DNA of 64,000 nucleotides from Kondoa malvinella (Eukaryota > Basidiomycota > Agaricostilbomycetes > Agaricostilbales > Kondoaceae): assembly GCA_039545315.1 (NCBI GenBank), contig BCIM01000013.1:434001-498000 (forward strand), written 5' to 3'. Positions within the stretch are counted from its first letter, which is position 1. Each line of letters opens with the position of its first letter. This document shows positions 37,812-48,458 of this stretch, piece after piece. Both the position numbers and the translations under genes were made by a program. The notes beneath the pieces were generated by a model, which saw only the letters and a program-made list of their open reading frames with translations, was not told the origin of the DNA and searched no databases.

Positions 37812-38636
37812 ATGGCAGCTCCTCCGGCACCTTTGCCTCCCACTCTGACATCGCAGGCAGTCCCAACACTACAAACACCTACTGATGCACTAACACCATC
37901 TTCCTCACCGACCGAATCGCCGACCGAATTGACGAGGGAAGCAACGATAGAAGAGTCGACGAGACCTGAGACTACCTCGAACACTAGCCTCAACAATGAG
38001 CAAAGCACGTTTGCGCCGACTGAAGAGTATACGAGCACAACCACTATCCTCAGGACTCGACCGGAAACAACTAGGTCATCTATAGGAGCGCGGCCGACCA
38101 GAGTGGATGCCTCATCGGGAAGTAGCAAAGGAGGATCAGGCTTATCAAGCGGGGCGATTGCGGCTATAGCCATTTGTTCTGTTGTTGCTGGCTTGATTTT
38201 GATTACGCTGGTGTGAGTAATTGTCAACACAAGCTCAGTCAGGTCTAATAAGGAGCGTAGATACTTTTGTCGCAGGCGAAAGACAAACGAAGCGAGATCC
38301 AGAAGAGACAGAAAATTATACGATGCGCAAATGCGAGAGCATCAAGGCACAGCAGTGCCGGTATGGCGAGAGCAGAGCCCAATCACTCCTGTTCCGTCTC
38401 ATCACAATGCCGAATATGCAATGCAAGAGCCAGAGCGCAGAATGAGGCGGCACAGACATCGACAAGCACCACCCAGTCTGTCAGTGCAGCCTTCCCCGCT
38501 CGATCTACCGCCGGTGCTCCGTCCAACCATACCTTATCAGACGACTGCCGAAGCAATTCCGTATGTCTTCCCTCACAGTTTCAATACATGGCTAATGTCG
38601 AGCAGTTATGGGCCTGTTTTGAATCGAAGGCTATAG
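37812..38636 (+). CDS. Single-pass membrane protein with Ser/Thr-rich ectodomain
   Basis: About 130 residues rich in Thr, Ser and Pro precede one membrane helix (GAIAAIAICSVVAGLILITLV, near 38150–38213). A GTGAGT…GCGTAG intron then joins to a strongly basic cytosolic tail (YFCRRRKTNEARSRRDRKLY). A second intron (GTATGT…GAGCAG, about 38562–38605) gives the C-terminus PYGPVLNRRL. This layout resembles Mid2/WSC-type wall-stress sensors or mating-type mucins, without the Cys-rich WSC domain. No signal peptide follows the ATG at 37812; a short 5' exon from the ATG near 37679 (MYFLCTAAAWL) could splice in frame and supply one. Function not assigned. Confidence 0.65.
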
Positions 38637-38645
38637 AATTCACGG

Positions 38646-38667
38646 GCAGGCATTGAAAAATGCCTGC
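38646..38667 (+). repeat. Perfect 9-bp inverted repeat with GAAA loop
   Basis: GCAGGCATT and AATGCCTGC flank a GAAA loop, ten bases past the stop of the Ser/Thr-rich membrane protein gene. As RNA it would be a nine-base-pair hairpin with a GNRA tetraloop in the 3' UTR. One or two such perfect repeats are expected by chance in a window this size. Confidence 0.5.
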
Positions 38668-38978
38668 TGTATATACATTCTAGAGGTCGCTGCTGGTAGA
38701 ATGGCTAGGGCGGGAGTTTATATAAGCAGTGTAACGATTTTGTACCTAAAAGCCTCCCGTTTTAGCATGGGCAGAACAAAGATCATAACCCTGACCTGGC
38801 GTTCGAGCTTTTCCCTTTCGGTAGAGTAGCCCACTATACTGAGCGCCAATTCGAAATAAGATCCAGCAGCTGGGTGGATCGCTTGCTGAAGATCAAGCGC
38901 AGAATCCCATGTAACGGCGAGCAGCCTGTCAATCGGTCAAGGAGAGTCAGTGACGATATTAGCTCGCATCTGACCATT
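38668..38978. other. Short gap between two converging gene ends
   Basis: No gene seen. A TATA-like TTTATATAAG lies at about 38718–38727, an odd place because both neighbours end here. Confidence 0.4.
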
Positions 38979-41900
38979 CTATCTCTTCTTGCGGGTAGGC
39001 GTGCTGGAGTTCATTATAGCTGGTTCAGTCTTTATTTCTGACGATCTGGTCGACTTTACCTGTTTCGATCGAAGCAGACTACTTGCCTGTTGCAAGAAGT
39101 ACAAAGCATCTTCTACATCGCCATTGGCCAGCTGAAGATCGCTGACTTGTCTGAGCCAGCGCGCAAAGGTTGCTCTTGAAGAAGGCGTCAGGCTGTAGAT
39201 GTGAGAGGGAGTCACAATGATCTTACACGTCCAACGCCTTGTTATGTACTAGAGCGCCGAGCAGATTCTGTGCAAGAGGTCAGAGCTCCGCCAAACCGGC
39301 CGAGCTGGTTTTATACCTTCAAGCAAGCCGACAGAACTGGAACCCCAACAGTCAGTCCAGTCACAATGCCTTGTTTGAGAGTCACGCACTGTCCAATGGC
39401 AACGCTTTACATCTACAAACGCTCTGTGCAAGCGATTGCAAGGTTGTGCTCGACAGTGATCTGTCCCTTGAGGCAGACTGATAGTATGTCAGTTTCCGAA
39501 TGCAGCGCAGGCAGGCAACCTACCGTGACAAAATTCAAGACGTCCTGCCAGCGCTGAATGGCAAGCTTCAATTTCAGCTCATAGGACATTGTCGCATTGC
39601 GCATCGTGTGCAGAGTAGGAATAGCATATTCTGATGTCTTTGTAAAACTCGTTCTGAGATCTTTTATAGCATCAAGAAGATCGCGCTGGGGCTTTGTCAG
39701 CTTGGTTCCTCTCCAAGCTGGATAACACTCACCGCAGCATCAGCAGTGGGGGTCGTGGAGCCGAGACATTCCATGCGCGCACTTAACGCAGTGAAGCGAC
39801 AGACAATTGCTCTTCTCAGCGATTCAGCATTACCGTCTACAGCGATCGGATCCAGGCTGGCTAGTCTTGAGAGTAGATCGAACAGTGTGGTAATCCGCTC
39901 GACGGGCCATTTAGCTTTGATGCCCTGTAGACCTAGATTGTATGCTACAAACGAATTTCAGCTAGACCGATCAGGGATAGAGCAGTCGCGAACCGGTGAC
40001 GAAAAGCCACTCCAAGTCTGGTCTGTATTCGAGCAAGCGTGCAGCTGACTGTTGCTTGAGAAAATCTACAGCTGAAGTATGACGTCAGCGTTCTGGTGAT
40101 ACAGGCATAAAGCTGAGCGTACCCGCAGATAGCTGCTCGCACAGATGTGATAGATTGTCCCTGACGGCAGCCGGATTTTGGTCAAACTTTGTATTTTACG
40201 GGATCTGAATACGTACTCGAGCGAGAAGCTGGAATCACTCTCATCCTCCAACTGAGCAGCAATCAGCCGCACAAGGCACCTGATAGAGCAATGAACAGAC
40301 ATGCTGGTATCGGTCGATAGTGCCTACCTGATCAGTACTAGCTCGTTGACGGAACATATGCCATCCAATTTGGTCGTAGCATCATGTACCATCGAGAGCA
40401 TCCGCGACAAGAGCACTTTAGATTCACTAGCAAAATCGTATTGCTGTTGTACGGCTCGAAGCAGCATGTCGACTCTGAAATTTGGTGCTTGCACCATGCT
40501 TGACACGGCTCGCAAAGCTGGCGTCTCATCTCTCGCTAGCCCTGAAGCCAAGAATAGTATGTAAAAAGTGCAAGCATCATTTTGGAGCAAGGGGCGATCG
40601 AGAAGATCTTTTGCCAAATGGTAATCTTGCCCATGCAGAGCGCAGACAGCACTTTTTCTGTAAGCTTTAGGGAAAGTTGCTTCTTCCATGCTCGAAAATA
40701 AGGGTGATGCTGTCGTCAAGAGGAACCATCGTCTGGCTGAATCAAAGTCTTCCTGAGCTATAGCCTTATCGCCGAGAGCCCACAGCAGCGACTGGCAGGC
40801 CAAGCAAGGTCCCTTTGGTAACGCGAAAGTACTGTTCGCGTCCGTAAGATCTTTCACGGCCGACTCCAATGAAGCGATGTCTCTGGTCGTCGCGAGAATG
40901 ATAAGGCTGAGTAAAGCCTTGCCAACCAGCTCTTCTGCTGTTCCTGATGTTTGCTCAGACGAGGCGAGAGTTTTAGTGACCAGTACAACGATATCGAGTT
41001 TCTGTGAGCGTGCATTCTGAGGCAGGCCGTGGACGTCTGTGAGCAACTTGTCTAAGGCTTCGGTTTTGTTGCCGTCCAGATGTGTTACAGCCAGCCTGAA
41101 GGCGTTCAGAATGACTTTCTCGCTGTAGCGTCTCTTTATAGCAATCAAGGCCTTTCGGCGGTATAACTTGAAGGAGGGTTGCAATTCGAGGATTTGATCA
41201 ATGGTTGCGTCTGCAAGTTCGATATTGCTTGGCTTCGTAGGAACGGTGTAGAGATAAGCGCTCGCTAATGATGAACCTGTAAGGGTAGGCGCACAGGCGA
41301 TCAAGTCACTCACCAAGGAGTTTTAGGCTTGGTATCTACCAGCGGTTTTACATGAGCAAATGGACACCGAGCGTACACCCCAAATACCTTCAATAGCGAA
41401 GACAACCGAACCTCCGCTTGGCTGGTGTGAGCAACTTCGATATCGCCTTTTCTCGAATCGCACGCCTCGCTCAGGACAAGTAAGGGTCCTTTGATTAGCC
41501 AATCGATAGCTTCTTCTGCTTGTTTCGCCGTTTCGTTATTGGCTTTCAGATCATACAACGCCTTTGCATAATTGAAGCTACGGGCAACCAGCAACTTGAG
41601 ATCTGCTGGGTTGCACGAACTCCTAAGGGCTAGAGCTTTATCGAAATATGGCTGGGCTAGATGAGGGTTCTGCTGCTGTGATAAATCTGCACGGGCTAGA
41701 TAGAAAGAGAGACAGGCATGGACTACAGCGGAGGATGACAAGTCGGCTGAAGCTTGGGTGATAGATGTCAGTTGGAGATCAGCTCGATTAAAGGCTTCTT
41801 CTGCTTGATCCAATTTTGAAACGACTGTGCCTGATGTCACTTTCTACTGCTCGTATTTATGATAGCGACATACCGGTCAGAGCTATACCAGCTTTGGTTG

Positions 41901-42450
41901 TAAGCTCGAGCAGACGCAGAGATTCTGTCCGCGCTGAGCTACACGGACGATCCAAATGAAAGCGGACCTACCGGCAACATCAGTCTGAGGTGAAGTTCGA
42001 CCAAGCTCGACTAGAAGACTGCCCGTTCGACGGACTATTGAGACGAGCATAGTCTCTGAATGATCGGCCTCTCTGAACAGTAGAAAGACCTCACGAGCAG
42101 CTACGAGGCAAAGCGAATCTCTGGATTGGACGTCATTCGTATCGTGCACCTTGCCTGCTCGTAACAGTGTCGACTTGTTGAAGAAGCGCACACCAGCCGA
42201 GTCAAAGAAATCTAAATGCTTGCTGTACTTGTGCTTTGCAGATGACGAGGCCTGTAGCAGCGTAACATTGAGCTGCACTCGTCTTGTGACTGTGAAAGAC
42301 CCTCACGTCGCGCGAGGACGTGCGCTTGTATATCAACAAGCGATCATGTATCGAGTCTGCTAGTCGAACAGCTGCAGTCTGCTGATCTTGCGCTACTGCA
42401 GTTTCGAGTTCACCTGCAAGTCTTTCTATAGCTTGGTAGAGCTGCTCCAT
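38979..42450 (-). CDS. ZIP4: Meiosis protein SPO22/ZIP4 (TEX11 family), TPR-rich
   Basis: Scaffold of the ZMM group, acting on meiotic chromosomes to promote crossovers and synaptonemal complex assembly. Start at 42450 (MEQLYQAIERLAGELE), stop at 38979. At least nine exons; the longest (41316–40324) contains the family's best-conserved part, with ALLSLIILATTRD, then CQSLLWALGDKAIAQEDFDS, ARRWFLLTTASPLFSSMEEA and FPKAYRKSAVCALHGQDYHL. Upstream exons (41840–41310, 42278–41883) are helical TPR-like repeats. Its presence implies the species has, or recently had, meiosis. Its start codon is only ten bases from the relic copy of gene X, so its promoter must overlap that relic. Confidence 0.88.
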
Positions 42451-42459
42451 TCGGTTGTG

Positions 42460-43113
42460 AGGCGAGAGAGAAGTAGTCGTCGAGACTAGACAAAATACAG
42501 GCGCGTCATGCAAAACGGTACTGACTACAATAGTGCTTACACCAGCCTTATCTACCTCTATGCTGAGCTCTACTATACAGCCATGTGTCAGGCGACAGCT
42601 TCTAGCGGAAAGTCCCAAGTTCGAGGTACGATGAGAATTGGTATCACTTTGAAAAGGTTAATCAGCAACGTGAAGCAAGACACAACGTGTAAAGGTAATG
42701 CTCACGCCAAGTAGCAGCCAGGCAGACGCCTTTACCCTTGTCTTGAGCCTTAATTGTCGCCCACTCCATGTCCACATAACTGCGTTTTCCCTTAATACAA
42801 TGGCAAACAGCAGCAGCATCAAGAGACACTGACGAGCTCAGATACCGAATGAAGGGTGTCATTTCCGGTGCAGCGCCTAATGCTATCACTTGCAGAAAGG
42901 AAAACACGGTCGAGCTGGCCGAATGCGCAGAAGCCAAAGTCTTCATAGAGGCAGAGGGTATCGCTACTTCGTATCCCCAACAGTATCTACTCTAATGTGA
43001 GCGTAGCACTACAATTTATCAGAGCGGGCATACAGGAATAGACTCATTCGATCCAAGGGAATAGGTGCAGAAAGACCATGATCAGTCACTTGAGCGGACA
43101 GACTAGCCAGCGC
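42460..43113 (-). pseudogene. Headless copy of the 3' end of gene X (direct repeat copy A)
   Basis: 654 bases matching 44963–45616 (constant offset of 2503). On the minus strand it starts inside the last part of gene X exon 1 (ALASLSAQVTDHGLSAP), includes both later exons, both introns and the stop (at 42588), and about 128 bases of downstream sequence. There is no start codon or upstream part, so it cannot make the protein. From 42526 to 43113 it is identical to copy B; the remaining 66 bases have six mismatches. It probably still serves as ZIP4's upstream region. Confidence 0.9.
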
Positions 43114-43209
43114 TCCTCCTGTCGACTAAATCTGAGCTGAGCATGAGTTTCACTCGCAGAATGATACAAAAGGCGCACCATAGTCTGCTCCAATTCCATT
43201 CCGGATATC

Positions 43210-44783
43210 CTACATCCACTCATCGTCATCATCAAAGCCCAGACTCTGCTCCCTCCTCGACTCATCCAGTCTTGTCTGCTCCCTTCGAGCCGCCTTCTCC
43301 TCTCTTTTCTTCTGCTCTTCCAATCGATAAGCAAAGATAGGATCCATATCCGCCAGACGGTCTTCCGCTTCCTGCTTCACGGCCTCCCACTTGTATTGCC
43401 CGTCCTCTTGCTGGGTAGCTTTGCGAATGTTTTCTTCAGAAGTGCCCTCCCATTCATGAATGGAAGCATCGAGAGGCGTAGTCGGTCTACTATCTCTGCC
43501 CGAAAGTCTTTCGATACTGTTGTCGCTCGAGTTGCTTTGACTGAGTATTGGCGACTTGCTATCCACCTTTTCGTCCGTCTTGTCGACGACGAGCATGTTT
43601 GAATCGAGATTAATCGAAGGTTCAGATTCGATGTCTTGCCTCCAATGCTCGATTCCGGTGGAAGAGTCCTGCACCGTACGATTAGTCCTTCCTCTTGTGG
43701 AATTGGTTGTCGATCTAGGATTGGATAATTGTCTGCCTCTTGGCGCTGCTAATGTTTGCGCGGACGGAACATGCGGAACAGGGACAGCTTGCACAGGAGC
43801 AGCTCTTGCGCCAGGCATGCCTGGAAGACTAGCAGGCCGCGGAATAGGAAACTCTTCATTGCATTCAGATGTCCACTGCACAATAGAGGCAAAGTGCTCA
43901 GGTCCACCAAGCTGCGAATGTAAGATGCCCGTACCAGCTGATAAAGGTAGCAGCTCATGTGAAGACGGTCTGATAGAGCTGGATCCCCATTCGAGTACTC
44001 GCTCAGAGTGCTGTAAGTGGTTTTTTGAGCCACAGCAGTGACGACGAACAACAGTGAGACGGGAGCTTGGAAGCTGATAGAAGGGCGAGTTGCGATGAAT
44101 GTCGGAGCTTGTTGTGCTGGCCATCGTGGCAAAGATAACGGCACTCGTGCCAGACGATGCTGAACGAAGTCGAGATCCATCATCTATAAAATACTCGTCA
44201 TCAGGCTTCCAGACCATTAACAGAGAGAGCCTACTGGCAGAGGAGAGTCGAACTCAAACGCCAAAGGCTGTAGCCTGAATGGTAGAAGTGGTGATTGGGC
44301 CGATCTATGCGCTCTATCGCCTTCCTCTTGGAGTATAGCTTCTTTCAATTGATCATAATTTGGCAGCAGCAGTGCACCATATCTACTGTCGTCTAATCGA
44401 ATATGATCGCAGGCGCATACTGTAACGAGAAATGAGCCCTTGGAGAATAGCTTACACGCGTCTCGTATGTATGACTGACGAAGGAAAAGGTTTTGCTCCG
44501 AATCATGAGATTTGGCAAAGTCCATCAGCAGCTCTACATGACGCTGCACCAGGCCTTCTGGGACAAGATTATATTCTCGCCAAATCTTCACCTGCATTGT
44601 ATTGAATTCGAAGGCGAAAGGGCTCAAAGACGCTCTCACCTCTCTGATCCAGGTATCCTTGCTCACAATGTGACAGACTTGATTCATGCGCCTGCTACCG
44701 ACAACATAGCAAACGCGGCAAGTTCCGTCACGAGCTTGAACACGAGTTCTGACCAGTGCGAGTGTGTCCGAGAGGCTCGACAT
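43210..44783 (-). CDS. HNH-endonuclease-like protein with disordered C-terminal half
   Basis: Three exons (44783–44235, 44183–44061, 44010–43210) join in phase through 51- and 50-base introns to give 490 residues. The N-terminus reads TRVQARDGTCRVC, then QVCHIVSKDTW, then REYNLVPEGLVQRHVELLMD. The order Cys-x2-Cys, C/A-H-I, Asn, His resembles the HNH_2 family common in basidiomycetes (RDG.RC…AHI…N…H). The match is weak, and catalysis is not assured. Residues after about 250 are Ser/Pro-rich. The C-terminus is a charged helix (EEQKKREEKAARREQTRLDE) ending LGFDDDDEWM. The gene sits exactly between two direct repeats of its neighbour's 3' end. Alternative: an unrelated fungal protein with a chance Cys/His pattern. 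Confidence 0.6.
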
Positions 44784-44962
44784 GATTCAGGTGACAGTAC
44801 AAGCTATAAGATCTTTTGTTGACACGTATCGCCAGCCTTGAGCGATCAAAGGGTTCTCTAAGGACTAGAGGCTTCGAGAAAGCGACTGGCCGCTTGCAGT
44901 GATGACAGCGCAGGCTCCAGTCAGTGCGCAGGCTGCTTGTGGGATCGTATTATCGTTAATTT

Positions 44963-45616
44963 AGGCGAGAGGGAAGTAGTCGTCGAGATTAGACAAAATA
45001 CAGGCGCGTCGTGCAAAACGGTACCAAGTACAATAGTGCTTACACCAGCCTTATCTACCTCTATGCTGAGCTCTACTATACAGCCATGTGTCAGGCGACA
45101 GCTTCTAGCGGAAAGTCCCAAGTTCGAGGTACGATGAGAATTGGTATCACTTTGAAAAGGTTAATCAGCAACGTGAAGCAAGACACAACGTGTAAAGGTA
45201 ATGCTCACGCCAAGTAGCAGCCAGGCAGACGCCTTTACCCTTGTCTTGAGCCTTAATTGTCGCCCACTCCATGTCCACATAACTGCGTTTTCCCTTAATA
45301 CAATGGCAAACAGCAGCAGCATCAAGAGACACTGACGAGCTCAGATACCGAATGAAGGGTGTCATTTCCGGTGCAGCGCCTAATGCTATCACTTGCAGAA
45401 AGGAAAACACGGTCGAGCTGGCCGAATGCGCAGAAGCCAAAGTCTTCATAGAGGCAGAGGGTATCGCTACTTCGTATCCCCAACAGTATCTACTCTAATG
45501 TGAGCGTAGCACTACAATTTATCAGAGCGGGCATACAGGAATAGACTCATTCGATCCAAGGGAATAGGTGCAGAAAGACCATGATCAGTCACTTGAGCGG
45601 ACAGACTAGCCAGCGC
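44963..45616 (-). repeat. Direct repeat copy B, forming the functional 3' end of gene X
   Basis: Same 654 bases as 42460–43113, same orientation. Here it is fused in frame to the 5' part of gene X at Ala-Leu-Ala-Ser-Leu. The repeat ends are AGGCGAGAG (left) and AGCCAGCGC (right) on the plus strand. They lack TG…CA termini, and I see no short target-site duplication outside them. Confidence 0.92.
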
Positions 45617-46216
45617 ATCCGACGCGCCCGACACCTCTACTGCAGTCCCGACGACAGAAGCTGGAGTCGGGATGAGTGAAGCCAGATTGTTAATCGCGTT
45701 TGCTCCCATTTTGAGTCGATCGTAAGTCGTTGGACTGCATTCGTTGTCTTTCAAGCATAGTACTCGAGCCGGCTGATATTGCTCGGGCTGAAGAAGAGCG
45801 GCCGTCTTCAGTTCTCTGATGATGCGCGCGGCTAGTTTGGGCGACGAGAGATCATTCCTGAGCCTTTTGGCCTGCTTAGGCTGTGTTTGAGAGCCGAGAA
45901 TGGCTTGAATGAGCTCTTGGGCCGACTTGGACGCCTTCTTCTGAGCTCGTTCCGCTGGAGACAGTCGCGCAAATATTGTTTGACACTTGGTTGCAACAAC
46001 TTGCGGCGCAGCAGGTCTGATAGACAAGTCAGACACAGAGACAGACATTGAGATCGTCTGCAATCTTTTTCGCCGGGGATGGAAAGAAGCCTCAGATTCT
46101 GGAACAGCAGCATTCATGTCTGGATAGGAGGTAGCAAGGGACAATGACAGCTTCAAGGGGTACAGCAAGATTTCTGGGACGAGAGATGCATAGAAGCAGT
46201 AGCTGGAACAAAACAT
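45091..46216 (-). CDS. Unknown protein 'gene X', host of the duplicated 3' end
   Basis: Three exons (46216–45537, 45489–45209, 45149–45091) joined by 47- and 59-base introns give 339 residues; the phases agree at both joins. The N-terminus (MFCSSYCFYASLVPEILLYP) is hydrophobic. A basic, helical region follows (RLSPAERAQKKASKSAQELI; KQAKRLRNDLSSPKLAARII). The C-terminal part, within the repeat, reads RMSLFLYCWGYEVAIPSASM and ends PRTWDFPLEAVA. I do not recognise it. About 180 bases plus the repeat's own tail separate it from the HNH-like gene downstream. Confidence 0.65.
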
Positions 46217-46338
46217 GGCAGTCACAGTGCAAAGAAGTGAAGGTTGCGACTTGATTGCAACAACATTATCATGATGGGAATCCAGCTGTTGGCAAATCGC
46301 AAGTCCAGTACACTTTAATGTACCTAGAATTCCCGAGC

Positions 46339-48314
46339 CTACCCCCTGCCAAACCAGCTGAACAACCTGCTCTTCCCTGGCATTGCGGCTGTTTCTGAAG
46401 GCGCCTTTGCTGATTCGTCCTTCGCTGCTGCCGGCGCTGCTTGCTGCACTGTTGGCACCGTTCCCATCCCTTGACCTCTTGCAGAGATGGCATCCATGTC
46501 TATCGCTTGCGCATAGTTGAAGGAAATGTCAAACACCAGTGGCCCTTCCTTGCTGTTGCTACCATGTTCCAGGGAAAGCTTGCTCAGTCCTACTTCATCT
46601 CCCGCTTCCGCTGGTACTGAGGCAAACCAGTCTTTACTGAGGCGATCGTGTTGTTGTGCGAGATTTGCTTCCAGCTGCTTGATCTGAGAAGAGGTACAAG
46701 ATGGTAATTCGAGAGAAGAGTGTTCAAAGCTGCTGTCGATGGTGACACCACCGGCTGCTTGACGAAGGAAGAGAGAAGCATGCTCGTTGAGAATGAGTGC
46801 TTTGTCGAAAGACTGCAGCAGGCCGTATACGAGCGCCAGGTAATGCGCTCTGTAGGATTGATCAGCGCTGGCAACACACAACACGTCAAGACCGACCTTT
46901 CTGCTCGGGTGACGAGTATTCTGCTGTCTACCATTTCCGACAAATCTCCTTCCGCTTCCACAATACCCAATTCCCGCATCTGCTCGTACGATTGCAGCAC
47001 GCCGTCATACAGCTTTATGATGATTGCCCAGATCTTTGCTTTTCGCCTGTTGCTACATGTGCTATTACCATCCTTCTTTGAAGTTGCCGATTTGCCCTTT
47101 TGCGGGTTCTTCTTCGTATGAAGTCTGGAGCTGGTACTTTGTACGAGATGCAAGTCGCGCTGAATCTTGGTGAGCAGCAAGCGGTAAAGAAGGTATTCGT
47201 GAGCTTGTGTCAAAGGTTTGGAAGCAGCTTCGAAGCGTGATGAGTGAGCGCGCTGCAGAGCAATCTGATGACACCAGATCAAGGTCAACCGAAATACCAG
47301 AGAGGAAGTCAAGGCACCACTAACCTGGTTCTCGTCGACAATCTTTCTCGCAACGTCCTCTGCCTCGCTCAACGCATTGAAGGATTTGTCAAAGCGCTTC
47401 AGGGAGTGTGTGGCAGCAACGACGTCCTTGTCGGCAGTTTGGAGAGCGGAGGAGACGGCGCGAGCTAGGTCTGCATTGCGCAGCGGAATGGTCTCGGCAT
47501 TCCACCACGACACTTCAGTAAGGTGCTTGACTTTTGAGCTTTGCGATTCAGTAGATTGCAAATCTTGGAGCAGAGGCTGGACCAAATCTTGCGTCGCCTT
47601 TGACTCGGTTGATGATTTCTCGGTCGAAGCTTGGGTAGATTCACCTTTTGCGGTCGCAACACGGATCATGGGCTGGATTTCGTCCAACAGCTCGCAGGCA
47701 ATAGCCTCGCTTGTTTGCACGCCAGTCTTGGCTGCCAGTGGCTCAAGGACGGACTGGGCTGCATTCAAGCTTGTTATAGCTGATTGCCAGGCGCCCTTCT
47801 CAAAGTAGTAATTTGACGAGAGGAACAGGTGATAGGCAACTGCCTCAGCTTCTTGCAAAGGCTGGAGCGAGAGTTTGCGAACAGCTTCCACCAGAGCTTT
47901 CGAATGCCGACACGCTCGATTGAGCTTGTTGATGATGCGGCGACGGTCGTGGGCTGCTGCTTCACCATTGACCAGGTGTCGCGAGTATGCAGACTTGGCG
48001 TCTTGAGCGGCAGACCAGCATCGTTCAGCTTCAACCAACATGAGAGAGAGGTGCCTGTCGCAACAGATTATGAGTCCAAATGCCTTCTTTTGCCCTCTGA
48101 TCCAAGCACACCTGCTGTCCATGCTCTTTACGTCTTTAGTTTCCTTTCTCTCGTACACTGATTTCTTGCCAGAACCGCTTCTTTGTTGTAATTTCAGATT
48201 CTTGCGCAGGCGAGCTATAGACGCTGCGCAGTGGATGGCATAGCGTTTGTAGTCAGCACTAGCATAGCCATGCGAGCGGCTAGAGCTAGTTTGCTGAAAG
48301 ACCGAGAACTGCAT
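46339..48314 (-). CDS. SRP68: Signal recognition particle subunit SRP68
   Basis: RNA-binding subunit of the cytosolic signal recognition particle, which pairs with SRP72. The N-terminal RNA-binding region reads SADYKRYAIHCAASIARLRK, then AERCWSAAQDAKSAYSRHL with RRRIINKLNRACRHSKALVE, typical of SRP68. A helical middle follows (AQAVAYHLFLSSNYYFEKGAW-like segment near 47830). The C-terminus is Ala/Pro-rich, ending KSRLFSWFGRG. I start at the ATG at 48314; the frame is open upstream to 48458 only through GTG. At least three introns (near 46880, 47270–47330 and 48030–48060). Stop at 46339. Confidence 0.87.
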
Positions 48315-48458
48315 CGAGGTTGTGTGCAAGAGGGGAATCTGAGATTGCTGTCCGGGTGACGCTGATACTTTGGCGACAGTATACAATGCATCTGTATCCT
48401 CCAGATTCTGGCAATCTCTCCCCTTCTGATTGACCAAACTTTCGTTTCCAGGCACCAC

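Noticed and set aside
42460..45616. The two 654-base repeats as LTRs of a retrotransposon
   Set aside because: They contain exons and the stop codon of gene X, lack TG…CA ends, and the gene between them has no gag, protease, reverse transcriptase or integrase motif.
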